Positions 7,416-16,072 of a stretch of DNA of 64,000 bases are shown here, in pieces. Source of the stretch: Kofleriaceae bacterium (GTDB lineage Bacteria; Myxococcota_A; Polyangia; Haliangiales; Haliangiaceae). A program made the position numbers and the translations under genes. The notes beneath the pieces were generated by a model. The model had not been told where the DNA came from. It searched no databases and saw only the letters and a list, made by a program, of their open reading frames with translations. Positions within the stretch are counted from its first letter, which is position 1, and the number at the start of each line of letters is the position of its first letter. The DNA is taken from contig JAGPCY010000035.1 in assembly GCA_018057825.1 (NCBI GenBank), positions 1 through 64,000 of the forward strand, in the 5' to 3' direction.

Positions 7416-9040
7416 GGATCGCCGACCTCGGCCAGCAGGTAGGCGATGGAGGGGCGGTCGTTGTGCCCCCACTCGGCCAGCCGCGCCCCCATGGCATCGA
7501 CCGCGGCGACCAGGGCGGCGCCGCGCACTGCGACGAAGCGCGCCGGGTCGTTATCGATCAGCGCCGCCGCGGCGTTCGGATCGATCAGGTGGGAACGCAG
7601 GAGCCGGGTGTCGCGACCACTGCCCGTGACCTCGGCCACGAGCTCCGACCGCGCCGAGCCGACGCCGACCGAAAGCACGCGGTTCGCAGGCGACGACCAT
7701 GCGGCACCTGAGCCGGGGAACACCGGGCGAAACACGTCCTTGTCGTGGGCGGTCAGCGCCGAGGCCACGTCGAGCGTCGCGTCGTCACGGGGGGCGAGGA
7801 CGCGCGGCTGGTGCGCGGCCAGCGCCAGGAGCACGAGGCGAGAATCCGCCGCGCGCGCGTCGAAGCGATCGGGGAGGCGAAACCCGTCGCGACGGTTGGA
7901 CTCGACCAGCGCGAGGAGCCGCTGGGCGCTGGCCTCCTCGTCGGCCTCGACGGCGCTCACCCCTCGGCGCCGGAGCGTCCGGTCGTCGACGCTCGGCGAC
8001 AGGAAGCTGCGCCAGACCCAGCGGACCAGGAGGATGAGCGTCCGCGGCCGCGGCTCGGCGTGGAGCGCAAAGAACCGACAGAGCACGATGAGCGGCGTCG
8101 AGAACGGCAAGAGCCGCAGGTGCGGCACCTCGGCGTGGACCCGCAGGAACCCGAGCACACGCCGAAACACCGGCGCGCCGTCGGCGATCGCGGTGGTGAA
8201 CTGGTCGGGGTGCTCGTGGGCGAGCTCCTTGAAGGGCCGGGTGACGTCGAGCCCGCGCATCGCGACCAACCCGGGGAGGAGCTGCGATTCCTCGTCGGGC
8301 GTTCCCATCCCCAGCCCGGCCAGCTCGGCGCCGAGCTCGCTCAAGGTCGCGGGTGCCGCCGTCGCACGACCGAACAGGGCGTTGAAGATGTCGTCGCGGT
8401 CGAGGGGCTTCCCCTTGGTGTTGACCCGATCGAAGATGTGCTTCGCGACCTCCTCGTCAGGGGTCTCGATCACGTAGTACGGCACGCGGTACTCGCGCAG
8501 GCGTTTACCGGCCTCGAACACCGCGGCCCGCGCGAGGGGATCCCGGCCGTCGGGCCACTCCGAGAACACCCACTCGCTCAAGAGCGCCGCGTCGAACAGG
8601 CGCCACACCGGCACCCATCCCGGGGGCACCTCGTCGACCTTCGGCGGGGCGTGGAACCGCTCGGTGTGCGGGTCGAAGTAGACGACGAAGGGATCCTTCG
8701 GCGCCGGCCCACGCGCCGGACGAGCGAGCCCGGCCGCGAGCGACGTCAAGCGCTGCTGGCCATCGACGACCCACAGCGCCCGCTGGGTCTCCTCGCCGTA
8801 GACCTCGAGAGGACCGATGCGGAGCGGCCCCGCCACGCCGGGCGCCACCCGCAACAGCAGCGAGCCGATGGGGTAGCCGCGGTAGACGCTGTCGAACAGA
8901 TCGACCACATCGGCGGCCTGCCACTGCAGCGGCCGCTGAAAGGCCGGGATCCGGACCTCGCCGGCGAGGACCCGACGTACCAGGTCTTCGACCGTCTCGG
9001 TCCGAGCGTCGGGCCGGCGCACCAACTCGCGGGTCGCCAT
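7412..9040 (-). CDS. DUF262 (GmrSD/ParB-like) domain protein
   Basis: A 542-residue protein of the DUF262 family. It shows the family's N-terminal signatures: IPAFQRPLQW (31-40), VVDGQQRLTSL (91-101, the DGQQR NTP-binding/hydrolysis motif) and FDRVNTKGKPL (203-213). The C-terminus (LRSHLIDPNAAAALI and FVAVRGAALVAAV) matches the usual tail of stand-alone DUF262 proteins, but I do not see an intact HNH nuclease motif. Relatives are the GmrS half of type IV restriction enzymes and BrxU/SspE-type anti-phage proteins. Here it is the first gene of an operon with hipA, in the position where hipB would normally be. A TATCGT box lies seven bases upstream of its ATG. Confidence 0.88.
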   Translation of the reverse strand: MATRELVRRPDARTETVEDLVRRVLAGEVRIPAFQRPLQWQAADVVDLFDSVYRGYPIGSLLLRVAPGVAGPLRIGPLEVYGEETQRALWVVDGQQRLTSLAAGLARPARGPAPKDPFVVYFDPHTERFHAPPKVDEVPPGWVPVWRLFDAALLSEWVFSEWPDGRDPLARAAVFEAGKRLREYRVPYYVIETPDEEVAKHIFDRVNTKGKPLDRDDIFNALFGRATAAPATLSELGAELAGLGMGTPDEESQLLPGLVAMRGLDVTRPFKELAHEHPDQFTTAIADGAPVFRRVLGFLRVHAEVPHLRLLPFSTPLIVLCRFFALHAEPRPRTLILLVRWVWRSFLSPSVDDRTLRRRGVSAVEADEEASAQRLLALVESNRRDGFRLPDRFDARAADSRLVLLALAAHQPRVLAPRDDATLDVASALTAHDKDVFRPVFPGSGAAWSSPANRVLSVGVGSARSELVAEVTGSGRDTRLLRSHLIDPNAAAALIDNDPARFVAVRGAALVAAVDAMGARLAEWGHNDRPSIAYLLAEVGDP

Positions 9041-9105
9041 GGGCCGGACGATACCATGGTGGCGCTCCGGCCCCCCCGCGCGGGCGAGGGGCCTCCCCGC
9101 GCTCC

Positions 9106-9240
9106 TCCTCGGTCTCGGTCTCGGTCTCGGCCTCCGTCTCGGCCTCCGACTCCGACTCGGTCTCGGTCTCGGCCTCCGACTCGGTCTCGGCCTCGGTCTC
9201 GGTCTCGGCCTCGGTCTCGGCCTCGGCCCGCCTCCGCCCC
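9106..9240 (-). repeat. Hexamer array C (GARNCC), minus strand
   Basis: Tandem CTCGGTCTCGGC-type units on the plus strand. It lies between the start of the DUF262 gene (9040) and the stop of the lipoprotein gene (9245), so it is downstream of one minus-strand gene and upstream of another. Same orientation as array B; together they flank the DUF262-HipA operon as direct repeats. Confidence 0.9.
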
Positions 9241-9244
9241 TGCC

Positions 9245-9631
9245 CTACCGATCGGCGCGCGGGACGAGCGGGATGATCACGTCGCGCTGGCCCAGGTCGA
9301 CCGCATGGAAGTCGTCGACGACGAAGTCGCCGACCTCCGACAGTCCGTCGCTGTCCTGATCGACCTCGGCGGTGACGTAGTGCGCGAGGCCGCTATCGGC
9401 GTCGGCCGGCTCGAGCGTGAACGGCACCGCCTGGACGCCCTGGGTCACCGGCGCGACCACGAACCGCGCGATCGCGTCGGCCGAGGTGTCGGCGACGTCC
9501 CGGTCGTACTCCCACAAGACGACGGTCGCGGTCGCGGTCGCGGTGGTGATGGGCCGGGCGAGGCGCAGCTCACCGCTGACCTCGTCGGAGCACGCGGCCA
9601 GGGCCAGGAGCGCCAGCGCCAGGCCGCGCAT
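9245..9631 (-). CDS. Small lipoprotein, possibly YbaY-like
   Basis: A 128-residue predicted lipoprotein. The signal MRGLALALLALAAC ends in a lipobox (LAAC). The mature part has a beta-sandwich-like pattern with VSGELRLARP, ATVVLWEYD and AVPFTLEPADADSG. This resembles the YbaY/YscW-type fold (a beta strand, then a strand pair, then a Pro-Phe motif), but similarity is weak. The ATG at 9631 overlaps the TGA of the preceding outer-membrane-type gene (TGATG), so the two are translationally coupled and probably function together at the outer membrane. Confidence 0.65.
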   Translation of the reverse strand: MRGLALALLALAACSDEVSGELRLARPITTATATATVVLWEYDRDVADTSADAIARFVVAPVTQGVQAVPFTLEPADADSGLAHYVTAEVDQDSDGLSEVGDFVVDDFHAVDLGQRDVIIPLVPRADR

Positions 9632-10317
9632 CACCAGCCCCACACCAGCGGCGTGCGGATCGTCAGGCCGGCGCCGATCTGCACCAGGTTGACGTCGTCG
9701 GACACCCGGCGCGCCGCGGCCTCGACGAACACCCCGATCGCGTAGGTGCCGAAGAAGATCCCGTTGGGCGCGATGCCGACCCCTGATAGGTACAGCTCGG
9801 CCTCGAGCTTGCCGCTGCCGCCGATGCCAGTGCGCTCCTCGCCGAACGCGGTCGAGCCAAAGTACTCGGCGCGCCCCGACGCCCAGGTCCGCCAGAAGTC
9901 GCCGCCCGAAAGGGTCTTGCCGAACTCGAGGTAGGCGCCGCCCATCGAGATCGGATCCTGGTTGTCATCCTCGAGGCGCTGGTTCGACAGCGCGGCGCCG
10001 AACACGCCGATGCCGACGTCCCAGTTCACCGGCACCGGCCACAAGGACGCCGAGTGGACGCCGATCGAGACCTCGGCGCCGCCGAGGGTGCCGTAGTCCG
10101 AGCCGGCCATGAGGCCGCCCAGATCGATCTTGAGCGGCGCCATCAGGCGCGGACCGGGGCGGCGGCGATAGCGGCGCGGCTGGTTGATCGTGCCGCCGGC
10201 GTTGACCTGGACCGAGGCGCGGGCCTCTCCGGAGACCACGACCTGGGCCTCGACCGGGGAGGTGACGGCAGTCGTGAGGGTGGCGGCGACGAGGGAGGCG
10301 AGGAGGAGAGGCTTCAC
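9631..10317 (-). CDS. Exported outer-membrane-like protein
   Basis: A 228-residue protein with a Sec signal peptide (cleavage probably after SPVEAQ, near residue 25). A basic Arg-rich linker (about 47-57) follows, then a chain of beta-strand-like segments rich in Gly and aromatic residues, ending in TIRTPLVWGW. The terminal aromatic residue and alternating pattern suggest a small outer-membrane beta-barrel or barrel-associated protein. No named family is recognised. The start is a GTG with a GGAG-type ribosome site. It is divergent from the tonB gene, with 268 bases between the two starts. Confidence 0.65.
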   Translation of the reverse strand: MKPLLLASLVAATLTTAVTSPVEAQVVVSGEARASVQVNAGGTINQPRRYRRRPGPRLMAPLKIDLGGLMAGSDYGTLGGAEVSIGVHSASLWPVPVNWDVGIGVFGAALSNQRLEDDNQDPISMGGAYLEFGKTLSGGDFWRTWASGRAEYFGSTAFGEERTGIGGSGKLEAELYLSGVGIAPNGIFFGTYAIGVFVEAAARRVSDDVNLVQIGAGLTIRTPLVWGW

Positions 10318-10585
10318 GGGAGGCTCCGAAGAGGGGTGCGGACGGTCCGTCGATCGTACCCGGTTTCGGCGCGGTCACGCGGCGTCCGACTGGCAGGCGT
10401 GATCGCGGTGACGGGCGTGGCGCCGGCGCCACAGTGGTTCAGGCCTGGGGCAGGTGCCCGCGGTGGGCGTCGACGCCACCGACCCGCGACCGGTCCGCCA
10501 CGGTCTCGTCACCGAGCGCGTGCGATCCCGTGAATTGTTACGCCCGCGGCACGAACCACGAGCGACCACGTCACGCGCCGCGGTC
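10318..10585. promoter_or_regulatory. Divergent control region, outer-membrane protein / tonB
   Basis: 268 bases between two divergent starts. It is less GC-rich around 10528-10540 (GAATTGTTACG), the likeliest core promoter for the tonB operon. I see no clear -10 box at the fixed distance used by many other genes here, and no palindrome, so regulation cannot be read from the sequence. Confidence 0.35.
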
Positions 10586-11338
10586 ATGGTGACCGCGATG
10601 TTTGGCGGCTTCGAACAGGCCAAGGACGAAAAGGCGCGCAAGCGCTGGTTCGCGTCGGCGGGCACGTCGCTCATCGTCTACGCGGTGGTCGGGGCTGGGC
10701 TGGTGTTCCTGGCCAGCCAGACCGTGGCCAAGGCCAAGGAGGAGCCGCCGCTCGAGGTGACCTTCGCGCCGACCGCCGCCGCCCCCGAGCCGGTCAAGAC
10801 CGAGGCGCCGCCGCCGCCGCCCCCCCCCAAGAACACGCCGCGCGCCAAGCGCCCGGGCAAGCCGGCGCCGACCACGGTGGCCAAGATCCCCGACGCCCGC
10901 CCCGAGGAGTCGGAGCCGACCGGGGCGATCGACACCGGGCAGCCCGAGGAGTACGGCGATGGCGAGGACGGCGCCGGCGAGGTCGCACCGCCGCCGCCAC
11001 CGCCGCCGCCACCGCCCCCACCGCCGCCGCCGCTGCCGCCGCCGCCGCCCATCGACGAGGCCGAGGAGGTCGTGGCCCCCGCGCCGCTGCCCGGCAACAC
11101 CCTGCCCGCCTATCCCGACGCCGCCCGCAAGGCCGGGCGCCAGGGCGACGTCATCTTGAAGGTCCACATCTCGGCCACCGGCGAGGTCACCGAGGTCGAG
11201 CTGATCCGCGGGGAGGAGCCGTTCGCGTCAGTCGCGATCGCCGCCGTCCGCACCTGGCGCTACCGCCCAGCGACCGTCGACGGCCGCCCTAGCCCGTTCA
11301 CGCGTCGGGTCCAGATCCCGTTCCGCATCCGTCGCTAA
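10586..11338 (+). CDS. tonB: TonB-family energy transducer
   Basis: A 250-residue TonB protein. Residues 28-48 are the inner-membrane anchor; a very Pro-rich periplasmic linker follows, including a near-pure proline run encoded at 10986-11050. The C-terminal TonB domain contains YPDAARKAGRQGDVILKV, VELIRGEEPF and the terminal RVQIPFRIRR. TonB transmits proton-motive energy from ExbB/ExbD to outer-membrane receptors. It is the first gene of an operon tonB-exbB-exbD-exbD, followed by a receptor gene. The ATG at 10586 was chosen; a second ATG at 10598 is equally possible, and neither has a clear ribosome site. Confidence 0.9.
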   Translation: MVTAMFGGFEQAKDEKARKRWFASAGTSLIVYAVVGAGLVFLASQTVAKAKEEPPLEVTFAPTAAAPEPVKTEAPPPPPPPKNTPRAKRPGKPAPTTVAKIPDARPEESEPTGAIDTGQPEEYGDGEDGAGEVAPPPPPPPPPPPPPPPLPPPPPIDEAEEVVAPAPLPGNTLPAYPDAARKAGRQGDVILKVHISATGEVTEVELIRGEEPFASVAIAAVRTWRYRPATVDGRPSPFTRRVQIPFRIRR

Positions 11339-11350
11339 AGGAGTCCACCC

Positions 11351-12103
11351 ATGAGCTTCAATCTCGTCGACGTCTTCCGCCACATGCAGCCCTTCGCCAT
11401 CGCGATCGTCGCGGTGCTCGGGCTGATGGCGATGATCGCGCTGTCGATCTTCGTCGAGCGTATGTGGACCTACTTCCGCTCGCGGCGACAGGCCAAGGTG
11501 TTCGGCGCCGCCGCCGCCAAGGCCCTCGAGGAGCGCGACCTGCCGGGCGTGATCAAGCTGTCGGAGCGCTACGATAGCTGCCACCTGGCGACGCTCCTGA
11601 CCGCCGGCACCCGCACCTATCTGGCGGCCCAGGCCAAGCCCGGCGAGCTGGGCGCGATCGAGCTGACCCGCCGCGAGCTGGCCCGCCAGGCCGACGCGGT
11701 GTCGGCCGACGTCAAGCGCGGCATGAACGTGCTGGCCTCGGTCGGCTCGGTGTCGCCGTTCGTCGGCCTGCTCGGCACGGTGATCGGCATCATCGGCGCG
11801 TTCCAGGGCATCGCCGCCGAGGGCTCGGGCGGCCTGGGCGCGGTGTCGGCCGGCATCGCCGAGGCGCTGGTGGTGACCGCGATCGGCCTGCTGGTCGCGA
11901 TCCCGTCGGTCTTGGCCTTCAACTACCTGTCGGGGCGCGCCGACGATCTGTTGCTCGCGCTCGACCTGTCGCGCGGCGAGTTCCTCGACTACCTCGAGGA
12001 CCGCGGCGGCGGCAGCGGCGGCGGCACCCACGCCGATCCCGACGGCGCCCGCGCCCGCGCCGGGGTCCGCACGCTCGAGGCCCGGGCCAGCGCGTCGGCG
12101 TAG
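11351..12103 (+). CDS. exbB: MotA/TolQ/ExbB proton channel protein
   Basis: A 250-residue ExbB homologue with three membrane segments (about residues 13-36, 132-155 and 175-197). It has the family core NVLASVGSVSPFVGLLGTVIGIIGAFQ and the following GIAEALVVTAIGLLVAIPSV helix. With ExbD it forms the inner-membrane proton channel that energises TonB. A strong AAAGGAG ribosome site precedes the ATG, 12 bases after tonB. The C-terminal tail after residue 215 is Gly-rich and hydrophilic. Confidence 0.95.
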   Translation: MSFNLVDVFRHMQPFAIAIVAVLGLMAMIALSIFVERMWTYFRSRRQAKVFGAAAAKALEERDLPGVIKLSERYDSCHLATLLTAGTRTYLAAQAKPGELGAIELTRRELARQADAVSADVKRGMNVLASVGSVSPFVGLLGTVIGIIGAFQGIAAEGSGGLGAVSAGIAEALVVTAIGLLVAIPSVLAFNYLSGRADDLLLALDLSRGEFLDYLEDRGGGSGGGTHADPDGARARAGVRTLEARASASA

Positions 12104-12128
12104 CTCCTCGCCAACCGCGGAGGTCCCC

Positions 12129-12544
12129 ATGTCGAGACGCATCGCGGGCGCCAAGCCCGACATCAACGTCACCCCGCTGGTCGACGTCGTCCTGGTCCTG
12201 CTCATCATCTTCATGGTCGTGATCCCGCAGATGGAGGCGGGGGCGACCGTCAACGTGCCGGGAGCTCGCAACCCCGACGCCAAGACCGACCTGAAGGCGC
12301 CGCCGATCACGCTCTCGGTCACCGCCAGCGGCGCGATGTACCTCGAGAAGGCCGCGGTCGGCCGCGACCAGCTCGCGGCTGCGTTGGCCTCCGCGCGCAG
12401 CCGCTCGCCGCAGAGCCGGCTCATCCTCAAGGGCGACCGCGCGGTCGGCTACGGCTTCATGCGCGCGTTGTTCCGCGAGTGCCAAGGGCTGGGCTTCCCC
12501 GGCGTGTCGCTGCAGGTCGGCGACAAGCGGCAAGGAGAGAGCTG

Positions 12545-12545
<1 letters not shown>
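12129..12545 (+). CDS. exbD: ExbD/TolR biopolymer transport protein (first copy)
   Basis: A 138-residue ExbD with one N-terminal membrane helix carrying the conserved Asp (NVTPLVDVVLVLLIIFMVV) and a periplasmic domain. It partners ExbB in coupling proton flow to TonB movement. A GGAGG ribosome site precedes the ATG. Its stop overlaps the start of the second exbD by one base. The periplasmic domain includes LILKGDRAVGYGFMRALFRECQ, typical of the family. Confidence 0.95.
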
Positions 12546-12982
<437 letters not shown>

Positions 12983-13060
12983 CGAACACGTCGCGACCTT
13001 GGCACCGCGGCTCGACCCGGTCGCCACCGACGTCCCCCACTCTCCCTGACGAGTCCGTCG

Positions 13061-16057
13061 ATGAACCGCACCTCCCTCTGCGCGCGGACGGTCTGGGCCC
13101 TGGCCCTGACCGCGACCCTCGGCTCGGCCGTGGCCCAGCCGAGCGATCCGCCCACGCCACCGACCGACGAGCCTCCGGGCGCGCCGAACCCGGACCTGGC
13201 GCCGAACCTGACGCCGACGCCGAGTCCGACGCCGAGTCCGAGTCCGACGCCGAGTCCGAGTCCGAGTCCGAGTCCGAGTCCGAGTCCGACTCCGACCGAT
13301 CAGCCGCCGACCGACGAGCCGCCGCCGGTCGTCCCGCCGAGCGAGCCGCCGCCGAGCGAGCTGCCGCCGACCGACGAGCCGGCGGTCCGCACCGGGGTCC
13401 GCGGTCAGCTCCGCGATCGCGACACCGGGACGCCGCTCGCCGGCGCGGTGGTCGAGGTCGTCGGCGGCGACGCCCGCGCGACCACCGACGACGACGGCCG
13501 CTACGAGCTGGCCTTGCCGCGCGGCACCTACGTCCTGCGGGTGCGCGCCGAGCTGTACCAGATCCGCCGCATCCGCAATGTCCTGGTCCGCGGTGGCCTG
13601 GCCACCGTCGACGTCGCCCTCAAGCTCGACGACCTGGCGGTCGAGGAGGTCGTGGTCGAGGCCGAGCCCGACGCCAAGAGCGAGGCCGCCAACCTGGCCG
13701 AGCGCCAGCGCTCCGCGACGGTGCAGGACGCGGTCAGCGCCCAGGAGATCAGCCGCACGCCCGACTCGAGCGCCGGCGACGCGGTCAAGCGCGTGGTGTC
13801 GGCGACCGTCGTCGGCGGCCGCTACGTGTTCGTGCGCGGCCTCGGTGGCCGCTACTCGACGACCTTGGTCAACGGCGTGGTCCTGCCTAGCCCCGACCCC
13901 GACTCGACCGCGGTGCCGCTCGATCTGTTCCCGGCGTCGCTGGTCGCCAACCTGACGGTGGTGAAGAGCTACACCCCTGACCTGCCGGGCGCCTTCGCCG
14001 GTGGCGATCTGCTGATCCAGACCAACAGCTACCCCAAGGACCTCGAGATCAAGGCCAAGGTCGGCCTGGCGGGCGACAGCGTGTCGACCTTCGCCGACCG
14101 CCTCGACTACGCCGGCGGCGCCACCGACTTCCTGGCCTTCGACGACGGCACGCGGTCGCTGCCCGGCGCCGTGCCGACCGATCGACCGCTGCGGGTCGCG
14201 ACCGGCGGCGTCGACGCCGACACCGCCGAGCGGGTCGCCGAGACCTTCCAGAACGTGTGGGCCACCGCCCGCCGCCAGGTCATGCCCAACCTGTCGCTCG
14301 GCGCCCAGGTCGGCGACAGCGTCACCGATCGCTGCGATCGCACCTGGGGCTACCTGGCGACGGTCAACTACGGCTACAAGCAGGGCGTCCAGCGCGGCGA
14401 GGTGGCGTCCTTGCGGATCTCTGAGGGCGAGCTGGGTGAGCGCCAGCGCTTGTCGAGCGAGGTCGGCACCGCGACCGCCACCCTGGGCGGCCTGGTCAAC
14501 GCCGGGGTCGAGCTGTCGCCCGATCACCAGCTCGATCTGCTGTCGCTCTACACCCGCACCGCCGACGATCGCACCCAGGAGGTCACCGGCTTCTCGGAGT
14601 CCGACGACGGCGAGATCCTGGCGCGCCGGCTGCAGTTCGTGACCCGCGCCATGAGCTTCACCCAGCTCACCGGTCGTCACGTCGTGCCGTCGCTGCGCCG
14701 GGCCCGCCTGGCCTGGGACGCCAACGTGGCGGTGATCGATCGCGACGAGCCCGACACCCGCGACATCGAGTACGACCTGCTCGACGACGGCCGCCGCCGG
14801 TTCCAGAACGGTCCCGGCTCGGCCGAGCACTTCTTCTCGCACCTCGACGACACCACCGGCGGCGGTGGCGCGACCGCGACCGTGCCGCTGCCCGGCGCCG
14901 AGCTGAAGGTCGGCGTCGCCGCCCAGTGGTCGGAGCGCGACTTCACCGCCCGGCGGTTCCGCTTCAACCTGCGCGGCTCGGCCGATCCGACGGTGGTGTT
15001 CCTCGAGCCCGAGGACATGCTCAGCCCCGAGCACATCGGCCCCGACTTCCGCATCGAGGAGCGCACGCTCCAGGCCGACACCTACGCGGCCTCGACCCGG
15101 CTCCTGGCCGGCTTCGCGATGGTGGACATCACCCGCTTCGAACCGCTGCGGCTGGTCGGCGGCGTCCGCTACGAGCACCAGGCGCTGTCGCTGACGCCCG
15201 GCAGCCCCTACGCGATCACCAACCAGCCCGAGCCGGGGGTCGAGCGCACCGAGGGCGCGGTCATGCCCGCCGCCAACCTGATCTACGGGCTGGGCGAGGC
15301 GATGAACCTGCGCGGTGGCTACAGCTTCACCCTGGCCCGGCCGCAGCTCCGCGAGCTGGCGCCGTTTCTGTTCTTCGACTTCGCGCGCCGTCGCGCGGTG
15401 TCGGGCAACGTCGACCTGCGCGACACGCGCATCCACAACGCCGACCTGCGCTGGGAGTGGTTCCCGGGCGAGCGCTCGGTGCTGGCGGTGTCGGGCTTCG
15501 CCAAGCAGTTCCGCGACCCGATCGAGAGCGTGATCGTCAACGTCTCGCAGGGCGACCTCAGCTTCGCCAACGCCGCCGGCGCGTCGCTGTACGGCCTCGA
15601 GCTCGAGGCCCGCGGCGACCTGGGCGGCCTCGATCGCCGCCTCGCCGGGGTCCGCGCCGCCGGCAACCTGACCTTGATCTCGTCGGAGATCGAGCTCGGC
15701 CCCGAGGCCGCGGCCCAGACCAACCAGGCCCGGCCGCTGCAAGGCCAGTCGAGCTACGTCGTCAACCTCGACCTCGGCTACGAGCACAAGCCGACCTCGA
15801 CCGACGTGTCCTTGCTCTACAACGTCTTCGGCGAGCGCATCGCCGAGGTCGGCGTCGAGGGCCTGCCCGACGTCTACGAGCAACCGTTCCACCGGGTCGA
15901 CCTCACGGTCGGCCAGGCCCTGCCTCACCAGCTCAAGCTCAAGCTGGCCGCGACCAACCTGCTCGACCAAGACGTGGTCGTTCAGCAGGGCGAGTTCGCC
16001 GTCCAGAAGTACCGCCCCGGCGTCGCGGTCAGCGCATCGCTCGAGTGGGCGCCGTAA
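13061..16057 (+). CDS. TonB-dependent outer-membrane receptor with CarboxypepD_reg domain
   Basis: A 998-residue receptor. It has a signal peptide (1-26), then a Pro/Ser/Thr low-complexity segment (about 48-85) encoded by the hexamer-like repeat. A carboxypeptidase-regulatory-like domain (about 108-195) and a plug domain (about 222-325, with FVRGLGGRYSTTLVNGV and TVVKSYTPDLPG) follow. The rest is a C-terminal beta-barrel ending in SASLEWAP. Such receptors import siderophores, glycans, peptides or metals, or act with partner lipoproteins; the substrate here is unknown. It follows the tonB-exbB-exbD-exbD genes by 78 bases and precedes a lipoprotein by 15 bases, so the group forms one functional unit. 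Confidence 0.93.
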   Translation: MNRTSLCARTVWALALTATLGSAVAQPSDPPTPPTDEPPGAPNPDLAPNLTPTPSPTPSPSPTPSPSPSPSPSPSPTPTDQPPTDEPPPVVPPSEPPPSELPPTDEPAVRTGVRGQLRDRDTGTPLAGAVVEVVGGDARATTDDDGRYELALPRGTYVLRVRAELYQIRRIRNVLVRGGLATVDVALKLDDLAVEEVVVEAEPDAKSEAANLAERQRSATVQDAVSAQEISRTPDSSAGDAVKRVVSATVVGGRYVFVRGLGGRYSTTLVNGVVLPSPDPDSTAVPLDLFPASLVANLTVVKSYTPDLPGAFAGGDLLIQTNSYPKDLEIKAKVGLAGDSVSTFADRLDYAGGATDFLAFDDGTRSLPGAVPTDRPLRVATGGVDADTAERVAETFQNVWATARRQVMPNLSLGAQVGDSVTDRCDRTWGYLATVNYGYKQGVQRGEVASLRISEGELGERQRLSSEVGTATATLGGLVNAGVELSPDHQLDLLSLYTRTADDRTQEVTGFSESDDGEILARRLQFVTRAMSFTQLTGRHVVPSLRRARLAWDANVAVIDRDEPDTRDIEYDLLDDGRRRFQNGPGSAEHFFSHLDDTTGGGGATATVPLPGAELKVGVAAQWSERDFTARRFRFNLRGSADPTVVFLEPEDMLSPEHIGPDFRIEERTLQADTYAASTRLLAGFAMVDITRFEPLRLVGGVRYEHQALSLTPGSPYAITNQPEPGVERTEGAVMPAANLIYGLGEAMNLRGGYSFTLARPQLRELAPFLFFDFARRRAVSGNVDLRDTRIHNADLRWEWFPGERSVLAVSGFAKQFRDPIESVIVNVSQGDLSFANAAGASLYGLELEARGDLGGLDRRLAGVRAAGNLTLISSEIELGPEAAAQTNQARPLQGQSSYVVNLDLGYEHKPTSTDVSLLYNVFGERIAEVGVEGLPDVYEQPFHRVDLTVGQALPHQLKLKLAATNLLDQDVVVQQGEFAVQKYRPGVAVSASLEWAP
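13203..13310 (+). repeat. Hexamer repeat inside a coding region (Pro-Ser/Pro-Thr)
   Basis: CCGAGT and CCGACG/CCGACT units in tandem, closely related to the intergenic GARNCC arrays but read in a different frame so that they encode Pro-Ser and Pro-Thr pairs. It forms the extracytoplasmic linker between the signal peptide and the first domain of the TonB-dependent receptor. Confidence 0.8.
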
Positions 16058-16072
16058 CCGAAAGGATCTCGC

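Noticed and set aside
6201-9040. Classical HipBA toxin-antitoxin locus
   Set aside because: No small helix-turn-helix HipB gene is found upstream, downstream or within the operon; the coupled gene is a 542-residue DUF262 protein.
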